Source: Phenylobacterium sp.
GTDB taxonomy: Bacteria > Pseudomonadota > Alphaproteobacteria > Caulobacterales > Caulobacteraceae
Reading direction: 5' to 3'
Length of the DNA stretch: 9,251 bases
Assembly (NCBI GenBank): GCA_025350885.1
Contig: JANXXA010000519.1
Coordinates: 1 to 9,251 of the forward strand
Shown here: positions 1-5,310 of the stretch, piece after piece
How the letters are laid out: each line of letters opens with the position of its first letter
Numbering within the stretch: position 1 is the stretch's first letter
The notes under the pieces: model-generated
What the model saw: the letters and a program-made list of their open reading frames with translations, nothing else
Told to the model about the DNA's origin: nothing
Databases searched by the model: none
Position numbers and translations under genes: made by a program

Positions 1-120
1 GTTTTGATCAATGGCGGAGCAGAGTTGTTCGAACGTGAGCCTGTGTTGACGATTCACACGAACGCCGGAGGTCCGAAGCGCTCGTACAACGATGGTCTTT
101 CCCGCGCCGCATTCGGGTGA
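1..120 (+). CDS. Possible C-terminal end of an unidentified protein (runs in from the left edge)
   Basis: The first plus-strand frame is open from the window edge to a TGA at 118-120, giving 39 residues that end in ...GLSRAAFG. The other plus frames close earlier. The peptide is mixed polar/hydrophobic and looks protein-like, but 39 open codons are not statistically convincing and I recognise no family. It lies in the lower-GC stretch to the left of the tRNA fragment, so if real it would belong to the presumed integrated element rather than to the host backbone. It could equally be chance. Confidence 0.25.
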   Translation, partial: VLINGGAELFEREPVLTIHTNAGGPKRSYNDGLSRAAFG

Positions 121-271
121 GGGATTGACGGCTGCGTCGAAGATGCGCGCAACGGACCAAAGATCATGTCGACAATCTCCGTCGTCTTGTCGCATACAAC
201 GGGTTGAAGTCTCAAACGACTTAGCCATTTCTGTAGAGAAGCTGCCGACAGAATTGCCCACAGTTCGTAGT
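121..271. other. Non-coding end of the presumed integrated element
   Basis: I see no convincing gene here. The stretch is less GC-rich than the DNA from about 600 onward. It contains a small inverted repeat (AAGTC at 207-211 and GACTT at 218-222) and an 8-bp palindrome TGTCGACA at 167-174. Bases just before 272 weakly resemble a tRNA-Pro D arm: the CAGT at 261-264 and GTAG at 267-270 can be lined up with gaps and mismatches. Such short sequences next to a tRNA-embedded crossover could be integrase arm sites, but that is only inference. Confidence 0.35.
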
Positions 272-325
272 GCACCTGACTTGGGGGGTCAGGGGTCGCA
301 GGTTCAAATCCTGTCGCTCCGACCA
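272..325 (+). pseudogene. 3' fragment of tRNA-Pro(GGG); probable integration (att) site remnant
   Basis: The sequence folds as the 3' part of a tRNA: anticodon stem CTGAC (276-280) with GTCAG (288-292), loop TTGGGGG (281-287) with anticodon GGG at 283-285, variable region GGGTC, T stem GCAGG (298-302) with CCTGT (310-314), T loop TTCAAAT, acceptor strand CGCTCCG (315-321), then ACCA. A complete gene would need CGGAGCG about 50 bases upstream of 272-276, but the bases there (249-255, AGAATTG) do not pair, and the D arm is degraded. It therefore cannot be a working tRNA. A 3' tRNA fragment beside core genes is what remains at the distal end of an element integrated into a tRNA gene; the intact tRNA-Pro should lie at the other end, left of this window. 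Confidence 0.75.
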
Positions 326-384
326 TCTTGCCGATCATTTCCCCCTTCTTCTGATCGTCAGCGCCAGCTGGGCGTCTAGCGCAC

Positions 385-597
385 TCAGCGGCTGGGTTGA
401 ATCGCGAAGACTCTACAATTTTTGGTCGTCATTCCCGGCCCAGGAGCGCAGCGACGCCGTGCCGGGAACCCATAGACGCTGGCGATGCAAGCCAAGACGC
501 GGCATCACCCCTGCCTTCCATGCACCCCCAGCGTCTATGGATGGCCGGCACGGCGGCCGGCCATGACGAGCTATGGGTGGGTCAACCCAGCCGCTGA
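385..597. repeat. Perfect 16-bp inverted repeat flanking the palindromic element
   Basis: TCAGCGGCTGGGTTGA at 385-400 and its exact reverse complement at 582-597 face each other across 181 bases. The right arm sits 5 bases beyond the stop codon of the minus-strand merR gene. In the minus orientation the two arms could form a GC-rich hairpin directly after that stop, so they may be the two halves of the operon's transcription terminator, pushed apart by the palindromic element now between them. No T-run follows the left arm, so a classical intrinsic terminator is not assured. Confidence 0.6.
426..569. repeat. Palindromic intergenic repeat (MITE/REP-like)
   Basis: Three nested pairs of complementary blocks form one long imperfect hairpin. 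The ends TCGTCAT..CCGGCC (426-440) pair with 555-569 (13 of 15 positions). CCGTGCCGG (457-465) pairs exactly with 545-553. CCATAGACGCTGG (470-482) pairs exactly with 528-540. A loop of about 45 bases lies in the middle. There is no coding capacity for a transposase, and I see no clear target-site duplication. Ends of the type 'GTCATnCCCGGCC...GAGCGCAGCGA' are typical of dispersed palindromic repeats in intergenic DNA of alphaproteobacteria. Dispersal in this genome is inferred, since only one copy is in the window. Confidence 0.6.
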
Positions 598-602
598 ATG
601 CT

Positions 603-974
603 CTAGGAATTCAGCAGGGCGTCCAAGCGCTGCTTGGCGGCCTCGAGATCGCGGAGCGCCTCGTGGAGGCCGGCGCCGGGCGGCTCGGCCGGGGGGGCCG
701 CCCTGCCCTCGCCCGCGCTTAACAGCCGGCGCAGGCCTTCCTCGCGGTGCAGGCGCTGGACGCCCTTGAGGGTGTAGCCTTCGTCGTGGAGCAGGCGGCG
801 CACGCCGCGCAGAATGGCGATGTCGGAGGGCCGGTAGAACCGGCGCCCGCCCGCCCGCTTCATCGGCCGGATGAAGGCGAACTTGGTTTCCCAGAACCGC
901 AGGACATGCTGCGGCACGCTGAGCTCGTCGGCCGCTTCGGAGATGGTCCGAAAGGCTTCGGGGCCCTTGGCCAT
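603..974 (-). CDS. MerR family transcriptional regulator
   Basis: A 123-residue cytoplasmic DNA-binding protein. Residues 9-32 form the MerR helix-turn-helix ([20 protein letters not shown]), and [11 protein letters not shown] at 42-52 is the characteristic wing. Residues 53-80 continue as the second helical pair. After an Ala/Pro-rich linker (about 90-102), residues 103-121 are a short amphipathic helix ([19 protein letters not shown]) likely to dimerise as a coiled coil. There are no cysteines and no effector domain, so metal sensing of the classical MerR type is unlikely. It is the last gene of the minus-strand operon, 13 bases after the ihfA stop. The only upstream purine patch (GGTGG) is weak, which suggests translation depends on the preceding gene. 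Its target and signal are unknown. Confidence 0.93.
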   Translation of the reverse strand: MAKGPEAFRTISEAADELSVPQHVLRFWETKFAFIRPMKRAGGRRFYRPSDIAILRGVRRLLHDEGYTLKGVQRLHREEGLRRLLSAGEGRAAPPAEPPGAGLHEALRDLEAAKQRLDALLNS

Positions 975-987
975 GCCTAGGCCACCG

Positions 988-1290
988 TCACCGCTGCAGG
1001 GCGCGGTCGACCCGCGCCTTCATCACCTGGGAGGCCCGAAAGCCGATCACCCGGCGCGGTTCAATGGCCGCGGGCTCACCGGTCTTGGGGTTGCGGCCCA
1101 TGCGCGCGCACTTGGCGCGGACCTGGAACACGCCGAAGCCCGACAGCTTGACCTGTTTTCCCTCTTCGAGGGCGACAGCCATTAGTTCGAGAATCCGTTC
1201 GACCAGCTCGGCGCAGTCCTGGCGCGTCAGGCCCACGTCCTCGTGAACCGCTTCACAGAGGTCGGCTCGCGTCACCGTCGCGCCCTTCAT
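988..1290 (-). CDS. ihfA: Integration host factor subunit alpha
   Basis: A 100-residue member of the HU/IHF family. The N-terminal helical dimerisation part (about 1-45) is followed by [11 protein letters not shown] (48-58), the beta-arm region with RNPKTGE (66-72), and the closing [13 protein letters not shown] segment. Pro68 in the arm is the residue that intercalates between base pairs to produce the sharp DNA bend. It pairs with IHF-beta (encoded elsewhere) to bend DNA in promoters, replication origins and site-specific recombination. The start is supported by a purine-rich ribosome site (AAGGGGAA, complement of 1300-1307) about 10 bases upstream. It sits 100 bases after fabH, enough room for its own promoter. 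IHF-alpha rather than HU or IHF-beta is called from the arm motif and from the plsX-fabH-ihfA-merR order known in alphaproteobacteria. Confidence 0.95.
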   Translation of the reverse strand: MKGATVTRADLCEAVHEDVGLTRQDCAELVERILELMAVALEEGKQVKLSGFGVFQVRAKCARMGRNPKTGEPAAIEPRRVIGFRASQVMKARVDRALQR

Positions 1291-1390
1291 GCTGGCCCAT
1301 TCCCCTTCACGATAGCGTCACCGTCTCCTGATTGTCCTATCCGGTCAAAGACTTCAAGCGCCAGATTGCGGATCGTGTTCGAGCCAGCCC

Positions 1391-2371
1391 CTAAAGCCGC
1401 AGAACGCAGGCGCCCCAGGTCAGGCCGCCGCCCATCGCCTCGAGCAGCAGCAGCTGCCCGGGCTTGATCCGCCCGTCGCGGACGCCTTGATCCAGGGCCA
1501 GGGGAATCGACGCCGCCGAAGTGTTGGCATGGCGATCCAGGGTGGTGATCACCTTGTCCTCGTCGATGCCCAGCCGCCGCGCCACCCCCTGCAGGATACG
1601 CAGGTTGGCCTGATGCGGCACGAACCAGTCGACGCTGGCGACCTCGATCCCGGCATCGGCGGCCGCGGCGGTCACCGCCTCTGAGATATTGACCACGGCG
1701 TGGCGGAAGACCTGGTTGCCCTGCATCCGCAGCTTGCCGACCTGGCCGTTGGTCGACGGTCCGCCATCCACATAGAGCAGGTCCTGTTTGGTCCCGTCGG
1801 CGCGCAGGGCAAACCCCAGCAGGCCGCGATCGGCCGTGGTCCCCTCGCCGGCCATCGGCTCGACGACGATCGCCCCAGCGCCGTCGCCGAACAGCACGCA
1901 GGTCCCGCGGTCGCTCCAGTCCATCAGCCGCGTCATGGTCTCCGCCCCGATCACCAGGGCGCACTTCGACCGGCCCCGCGCGGTGAATCCATCGGCCACC
2001 GACAGCGCGTAGACGAAGCCCGAGCACACCGCCTGGACATCGAAGGCGATGCCCACGGGGCAACCCAGCTTGCGCTGAACGATGGTGGCGACCGCGGGGA
2101 AGATCAGGTCAGCGGTGGTGGTCGCGACGATGATCAGATCGACGTCGTCGGGGGTCCGGCCGGCGGCCTCCAGAGCCCGGCGCGCAGCGGCCACGGCCAG
2201 GTCCGAAACCGGCTGGTCATCGGTGGCCTGGTGACGCTGGCGGATGCCGGTGCGCTCCACGATCCAGGCGTCGGACGTATCGACGACCTTGGCCAAGTCG
2301 TCGTTGGTCACCACGCGCTCGGGCAGGTATCCCCCGACGCCGGTCACCACGCTGCGCAGAACCTGCGTCAC
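1391..2371 (-). CDS. fabH: Beta-ketoacyl-ACP synthase III (KAS III)
   Basis: A 326-residue thiolase-fold enzyme that starts type II fatty acid synthesis by condensing acetyl-CoA with malonyl-ACP in the cytoplasm. The catalytic triad is complete: Cys116 in AVCSGF, His253 in PHQANLRI and Asn283 in HANTSAAS. The N-terminal GVGGYLPERVVTNDDLA and TGIRQRH segments and the C-terminal MGGGLTWGA are typical of FabH, and the length matches the family. The start is GTG (2369-2371), overlapping the plsX stop in a 4-base GTGA, with GGGAG about 10 bases upstream inside plsX. The coupling fits joint control of phospholipid and fatty acid synthesis. TAG ends the gene at 1391-1393. Confidence 0.97.
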   Translation of the reverse strand: MTQVLRSVVTGVGGYLPERVVTNDDLAKVVDTSDAWIVERTGIRQRHQATDDQPVSDLAVAAARRALEAAGRTPDDVDLIIVATTTADLIFPAVATIVQRKLGCPVGIAFDVQAVCSGFVYALSVADGFTARGRSKCALVIGAETMTRLMDWSDRGTCVLFGDGAGAIVVEPMAGEGTTADRGLLGFALRADGTKQDLLYVDGGPSTNGQVGKLRMQGNQVFRHAVVNISEAVTAAAADAGIEVASVDWFVPHQANLRILQGVARRLGIDEDKVITTLDRHANTSAASIPLALDQGVRDGRIKPGQLLLLEAMGGGLTWGACVLRL

Positions 2372-3456
2372 GCGGAGGCTCCCGGCGGCGCGGCGGCTGG
2401 CGGCGTGGCCTCATCGGCCGGCGCGGTCTCGGCCTCGGCCAGCGCATCCGGCAGCCGGCGCATGTTGCGCTCGATCTCCGCGGCGAACCCGCTGCCCGCC
2501 AGGTCCACCGCCAGCCGGATCGCCTGGGCGAAGTCGCGGTCGCTGGCCCCGCCGTGACATTTCAGCACAATGCCGTTGAGGCCTAGCAGCGGCGCGGCGG
2601 GCGTCGGGCTGAGGCGATCGCGGAACCGGCGCAGCGCGGGCCTCGCCAGCATGGCGCCAAGGCTTGCCCCCAGGTCGGAGGTGAGCGCGGTGCGAAGCTC
2701 GGCGGTGATGAACCGCAACGCCCCCTCCATGGCCTTCAGCGCCACATTGCCGGTGAACCCGTCGGTGACCACCACATCGACGGCGCCCAGGGTGATGTCG
2801 TCGCCCTCGACGAAGCCGCGATAGTCCAGGTCGATCCGGCCCTCGCGCAGCACGCGATGGGCCCCGCGGACTTCCTGATGGCCCTTCATCTCCTCCGAGC
2901 CGACATTCAGCAGCCCGACGGTCGGCCGGAGCACGCCATGCGCCGCGCGGTGAAACGCCTCGCCCATGATGGCGAACTCCACCAGCCGCTCGGCGTCGCA
3001 GTCGATGTTGGCGCCGACATCGAGGAAAGTGGTCACCGACCGAGCGGTGGGAATCGAGGTGACCAGCGCCGGGCGCTCCAGGTCGGCGCTCATCCGCAGG
3101 ATCAGCATGGACATCGCCATCAGGGCGCCAGTGTTGCCCGCCGACACCGCCGCGACCGCCTGGCCCTCGCGCAGCGCTTCGATGGCGTTCCACATGGAGG
3201 TGCCTTTGCCGCGTCGCAGGGCCTGGGCCGGCTTCTCGTCCATCCCGACGACGCGGTCGGCGTGGCGGATGTCCACCCGTCCGGCGGCGGCCGTGTGCCG
3301 GCTCAGAGCCGCGGCGATGGTGGCTTCGTCGCCGTGCATCAGGAACCTTACCGTACCCGGCAGAGCGGCCATCGCACGGACCACCGCCGGGATCACCACC
3401 GGCGGGCCGTGGTCCCCGCCCATGGCGTCGATCGAAATTACCAGCGGCTGGGTCAA
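2368..3456 (-). CDS. plsX: Phosphate acyltransferase PlsX (acyl-ACP:phosphate)
   Basis: PlsX converts acyl-ACP and phosphate into acyl-phosphate, the donor used by PlsY to acylate glycerol-3-phosphate at the membrane. Counting from the proposed TTG start, the protein has 362 residues with ISIDAMGGDHGP (7-18), SAGNTGALM (105-113), DVGANIDC (146-153), NVGSEEMKGH (184-193), TDGFTGN (231-237), LLGLNG (290-295) and CHGGASD (300-306), all family hallmarks. The last 18 or so residues are an Ala/Pro-rich tail. The frame stays open upstream to an ATG at 3561, but that would add 35 Pro/Gly-rich residues not expected in PlsX and overlap the DUF177 gene by 20 bases. The TTG at 3454-3456 has AGGA 12 bases upstream and places the conserved core at the usual distance. 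The start choice is moderately sure; the identity is very sure. Confidence 0.95.
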   Translation of the reverse strand: MTQPLVISIDAMGGDHGPPVVIPAVVRAMAALPGTVRFLMHGDEATIAAALSRHTAAAGRVDIRHADRVVGMDEKPAQALRRGKGTSMWNAIEALREGQAVAAVSAGNTGALMAMSMLILRMSADLERPALVTSIPTARSVTTFLDVGANIDCDAERLVEFAIMGEAFHRAAHGVLRPTVGLLNVGSEEMKGHQEVRGAHRVLREGRIDLDYRGFVEGDDITLGAVDVVVTDGFTGNVALKAMEGALRFITAELRTALTSDLGASLGAMLARPALRRFRDRLSPTPAAPLLGLNGIVLKCHGGASDRDFAQAIRLAVDLAGSGFAAEIERNMRRLPDALAEAETAPADEATPPAAAPPGASA

Positions 3457-3541
3457 GGCGGCGCTTTGTCCTACGACGGGTCCCGCCGGATTCGCGGGCG
3501 ACGATAGCCCCCGGGCCGGGCGATGGGAACAGCCGCGGGGT

Positions 3542-4054
3542 TCAGGGTTTCGGTTCGCCAAACGCCTTCAGCACCGCGAAGGGCGATTCGGGCTCGGCGT
3601 CGGGGATGTAGTCGAAGGTGGCGCCCGGCTTGCGCGCGAAGGGATCGATTTCCAGCGCCAGGTGCTCGACCAGATAGCCCGCCAGATCGAGGGTGTCGCC
3701 GGCCAGGACATCGGGCGGATCCGGCGCCTCGGGATCGTAGTCGATCTCGCCCCCCTCCGCATCGGGCGCCTGGGGGCTGCCGGCGGGCGCCGCGCGTACG
3801 GATATCTCACCGTGCAGCGGGTGGGTGAACGCCTCGAGCGACACCGCGCAGATCTGTTCCACCACGGCGTCGAACCGGCCGCTGATCTCCACCCCGTCCA
3901 TCCAGGGCGCCACGGTCAGCTGGGCGGTGAGCTCCGGCAGCGACTCCAGGCCCAGGGCGGCGGCGATCTGCGCGCGCGCCGCGGCATCGGGTTCCAGGCG
4001 CACCGTGCGCGGGATTTCATGCAACCGCACTGGCGCGGTCCAGGGCGGACTCAT
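3542..4054 (-). CDS. DUF177 (YceD-like) family protein
   Basis: About 170 residues from the ATG at 4052-4054, which overlaps the preceding stop as ATGA; an in-frame ATG 12 bases further upstream (4066) is the alternative. The N-terminal half carries the DUF177 pattern, with VEQICAVSLEAF around Cys69, a degenerate form of the C-x-R-C motif of gammaproteobacterial YceD. An acidic, Pro-rich middle (about 95-118) leads to DLAGYLVEHLALEIDPFARKPG (about 123-144) and a closing SPFAVLKAF, the conserved C-terminal block. YceD proteins are tied genetically to large-subunit rRNA and ribosome biogenesis in other bacteria; the exact role here is unknown. In many bacteria this gene is followed by rpmF, but here plsX follows directly. 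Confidence 0.9.
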   Translation of the reverse strand: MSPPWTAPVRLHEIPRTVRLEPDAAARAQIAAALGLESLPELTAQLTVAPWMDGVEISGRFDAVVEQICAVSLEAFTHPLHGEISVRAAPAGSPQAPDAEGGEIDYDPEAPDPPDVLAGDTLDLAGYLVEHLALEIDPFARKPGATFDYIPDAEPESPFAVLKAFGEPKP

Positions 4055-4581
4055 GCGGCCGTCCAATCGACATCACTCGCCAGCAGCTGATCGAGCGGCT
4101 GGGTCGCCAGCGTGGCGCGGACGGCCAGGACGTAGGTGACCATCCCCGAAGCGGCCGAGCCGTCGGTCTCGGCGTAGACCGTGCGGGTCAGAAGCGCCTG
4201 CAACGGCCCGGTGTCCGGCAGGCTGGCGAACGCCGCGTCATAGGATTTGCCCCGCCCATAGAGCGCCTCGCCCAGTTTGCGCATCTTGCGACCCACCGAC
4301 AGGTCGCCGACGCCCATCTCGCGCAGCGCATTGTCGAGGCTCGTCACATAGGTGTCGAAAAGGCTCTGGGAGACCTCGCCGGCCAACTCGCCGTGGCCAC
4401 GCAGACGGTCCAGCAGCAGGACCACATGCAGGCTGTAGATTTCGAAACGGCCTTCGACCGTGTCAGGCGCGCCCAGGTCGGCGTAGAGGGCGCGAGCGCG
4501 CGACTGCTCCACCACCCGGGCGTAGAGCGCGCGGCCAACCACCTTGGCCGGTCGGGGTCGGAACAGACGGTCCAGCAGCAT
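4051..4581 (-). CDS. Ubiquinol-cytochrome c (bc1) chaperone family protein
   Basis: A 176-residue soluble, mostly helical protein of the CBP3/UQCC1 type, which in mitochondria assists cytochrome b maturation and assembly of complex III. Visible hallmarks are ALYARVVEQSRARALYADLGAPDT-type sequence at 18-41, GRFEIYSLH (44-52), and DNALREMGVGDLSVGRKMRK (83-102) followed by LGEALYGR. I chose the ATG at 4579-4581 (MLLDRLF) because GAGG lies 6-7 bases upstream; the longer in-frame ATG at 4611 has no ribosome site. It is the first gene of the minus-strand operon, and its stop overlaps the DUF177 start. A role in bc1 assembly at the inner membrane is inferred from the family. Confidence 0.9.
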   Translation of the reverse strand: MLLDRLFRPRPAKVVGRALYARVVEQSRARALYADLGAPDTVEGRFEIYSLHVVLLLDRLRGHGELAGEVSQSLFDTYVTSLDNALREMGVGDLSVGRKMRKLGEALYGRGKSYDAAFASLPDTGPLQALLTRTVYAETDGSAASGMVTYVLAVRATLATQPLDQLLASDVDWTAA

Positions 4582-4620
4582 GACGCCTCGATTTCGCCCG
4601 ATCCGGCCCATAAAACCGCA

Positions 4621-4651
4621 TTGAACTAAGGGGCGACGAGCGATAGGTCAA
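4621..4651. promoter_or_regulatory. Candidate overlapping divergent promoters
   Basis: On the minus strand TTGACC (complement of 4646-4651) is followed 17 bases later by TAGTTC, placed to transcribe the chaperone-plsX operon. On the plus strand TTGAAC (4621-4626) is followed 17 bases later by TAGGTC (4644-4649), placed for the bamE gene. Each -35 overlaps the other's -10. The -35 boxes are good but both -10 boxes are poor, so this is a weak prediction based on spacing and position between divergent genes. Confidence 0.3.
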
Positions 4652-4686
4652 AGCCCACCTCGTGCAAAGCAGGTTGCAAGCCGCCT

Positions 4687-5190
4687 ATGTCCTCACCAAC
4701 CGCCGTCGCAATCCTCGCAACCGCGCTGCTGACCTCGACGGCGGGCGCCCTGTCGTCCTGCGCGCCGATCACCAGCTATTCCGGCTTCCAGGCGATCGAA
4801 TCCGATCCCAAGGATGTGAAGGTCGGCGCCGACACCAAGTCCACGGTCCGCGGCCGGCTTGGCTCGCCCTCGGCCACCTCGACCTTCGACCCCAATGTCT
4901 GGTTCTACATGAACCAGCTGAAGGCCCGCGTGGCGTTCAGGCGCCCCGAGGTGATCTCCCGCAACGTCACCGCGATCACCTTCAACAAGGAGAGCGAACT
5001 GGTCGAAAGCGTCAACGTCTACACACTGAAGGACGGCAAGGTGATCGCCTTCAACGGCCGCGAGACGCCCACACGCGGTCGCGAGCTGACGATTATGGAA
5101 CAGCTCCTCGGTAACGTCGGCCGCGGCTCCCTGCTGCCGCGCGAAGACGAAGGCGTTCCAGGAAACCGCCCGGGCGACCGGCGCAACTGA
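4687..5190 (+). CDS. bamE: Outer membrane assembly lipoprotein BamE/SmpA/OmlA family
   Basis: A 167-residue lipoprotein. Residues 1-24 form a hydrophobic signal ending in LSSC, so Cys25 would be lipidated and the protein anchored in the outer membrane facing the periplasm. The BamE fold signature follows: KVGADTKSTVRGRLGSPS (about 45-62), FDPNVWFYMN (67-76), AITFNKESELVESVNVY and a polar C-terminal tail. BamE stabilises the BamA-BamD complex that inserts beta-barrel proteins. The start is the ATG before the signal; the upstream GCAGG is a weak, distant ribosome site. It is divergent from the bc1 chaperone operon, separated by 105 bases. Compared with the short gammaproteobacterial BamE, the protein is extended at its C-terminus, a common alphaproteobacterial feature as I recall it. 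Confidence 0.9.
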   Translation: MSSPTAVAILATALLTSTAGALSSCAPITSYSGFQAIESDPKDVKVGADTKSTVRGRLGSPSATSTFDPNVWFYMNQLKARVAFRRPEVISRNVTAITFNKESELVESVNVYTLKDGKVIAFNGRETPTRGRELTIMEQLLGNVGRGSLLPREDEGVPGNRPGDRRN

Positions 5191-5204
5191 GCGCAAAGCG
5201 ACTC

Positions 5205-5224
5205 ATCCCCGCGAAGGCGGGGAT
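5205..5224. repeat. REP-like short palindrome after bamE
   Basis: ATCCCCGC, loop GAAG, GCGGGGAT forms an 8-bp hairpin 14 bases beyond the bamE stop, inside the widely seen intergenic sequence that begins 'TCATCCCCGCGAAGGCGGGG' (5203-5222). Sequences of this form recur in the intergenic DNA of many proteobacteria. No T-run follows on the plus strand, so at most it protects the bamE mRNA end. Confidence 0.6.
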
Positions 5225-5261
5225 CCAGCCACACCGGATCACACCAAGCCCGAATCAACAA

Positions 5262-5287
5262 CGCCCCGGAGATCGCTCTCCGGGGCG
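5262..5287 (-). terminator. Rho-independent terminator of hppA
   Basis: CGCCCCGGAGA (5262-5272), a 4-base loop and TCTCCGGGGCG (5277-5287) make a perfect 11-bp GC-rich hairpin 23 bases past the hppA stop. In the minus direction it is followed by TTGTTGATT, a broken T-rich tail. The plus-strand side has no T-run, so it serves hppA rather than bamE. Confidence 0.75.
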
Positions 5288-5310
5288 TCGCTGAGTCCGC
5301 GGATCGTCGA

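Noticed and set aside
270..325. A complete functional tRNA-Pro gene
   Set aside because: The bases where the 5' acceptor strand should be (about 249-255) do not pair with CGCTCCG and the D arm is degraded.
54..338. A minus-strand frame of 94 codons starting with a GATGFEPATP-type peptide
   Set aside because: That peptide is the antisense translation of the tRNA T arm and acceptor end, a well-known source of false protein calls; the rest has no family character.
1287..2063. A 258-codon minus-strand frame overlapping fabH
   Set aside because: Arg/Gly-rich composition typical of an out-of-frame reading of a high-GC gene; fabH in the other frame has its full catalytic triad.
2411..3193. A 260-codon minus-strand frame inside plsX
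   Set aside because: Out-of-frame shadow rich in Arg/Gly; plsX motifs occur in the other frame.
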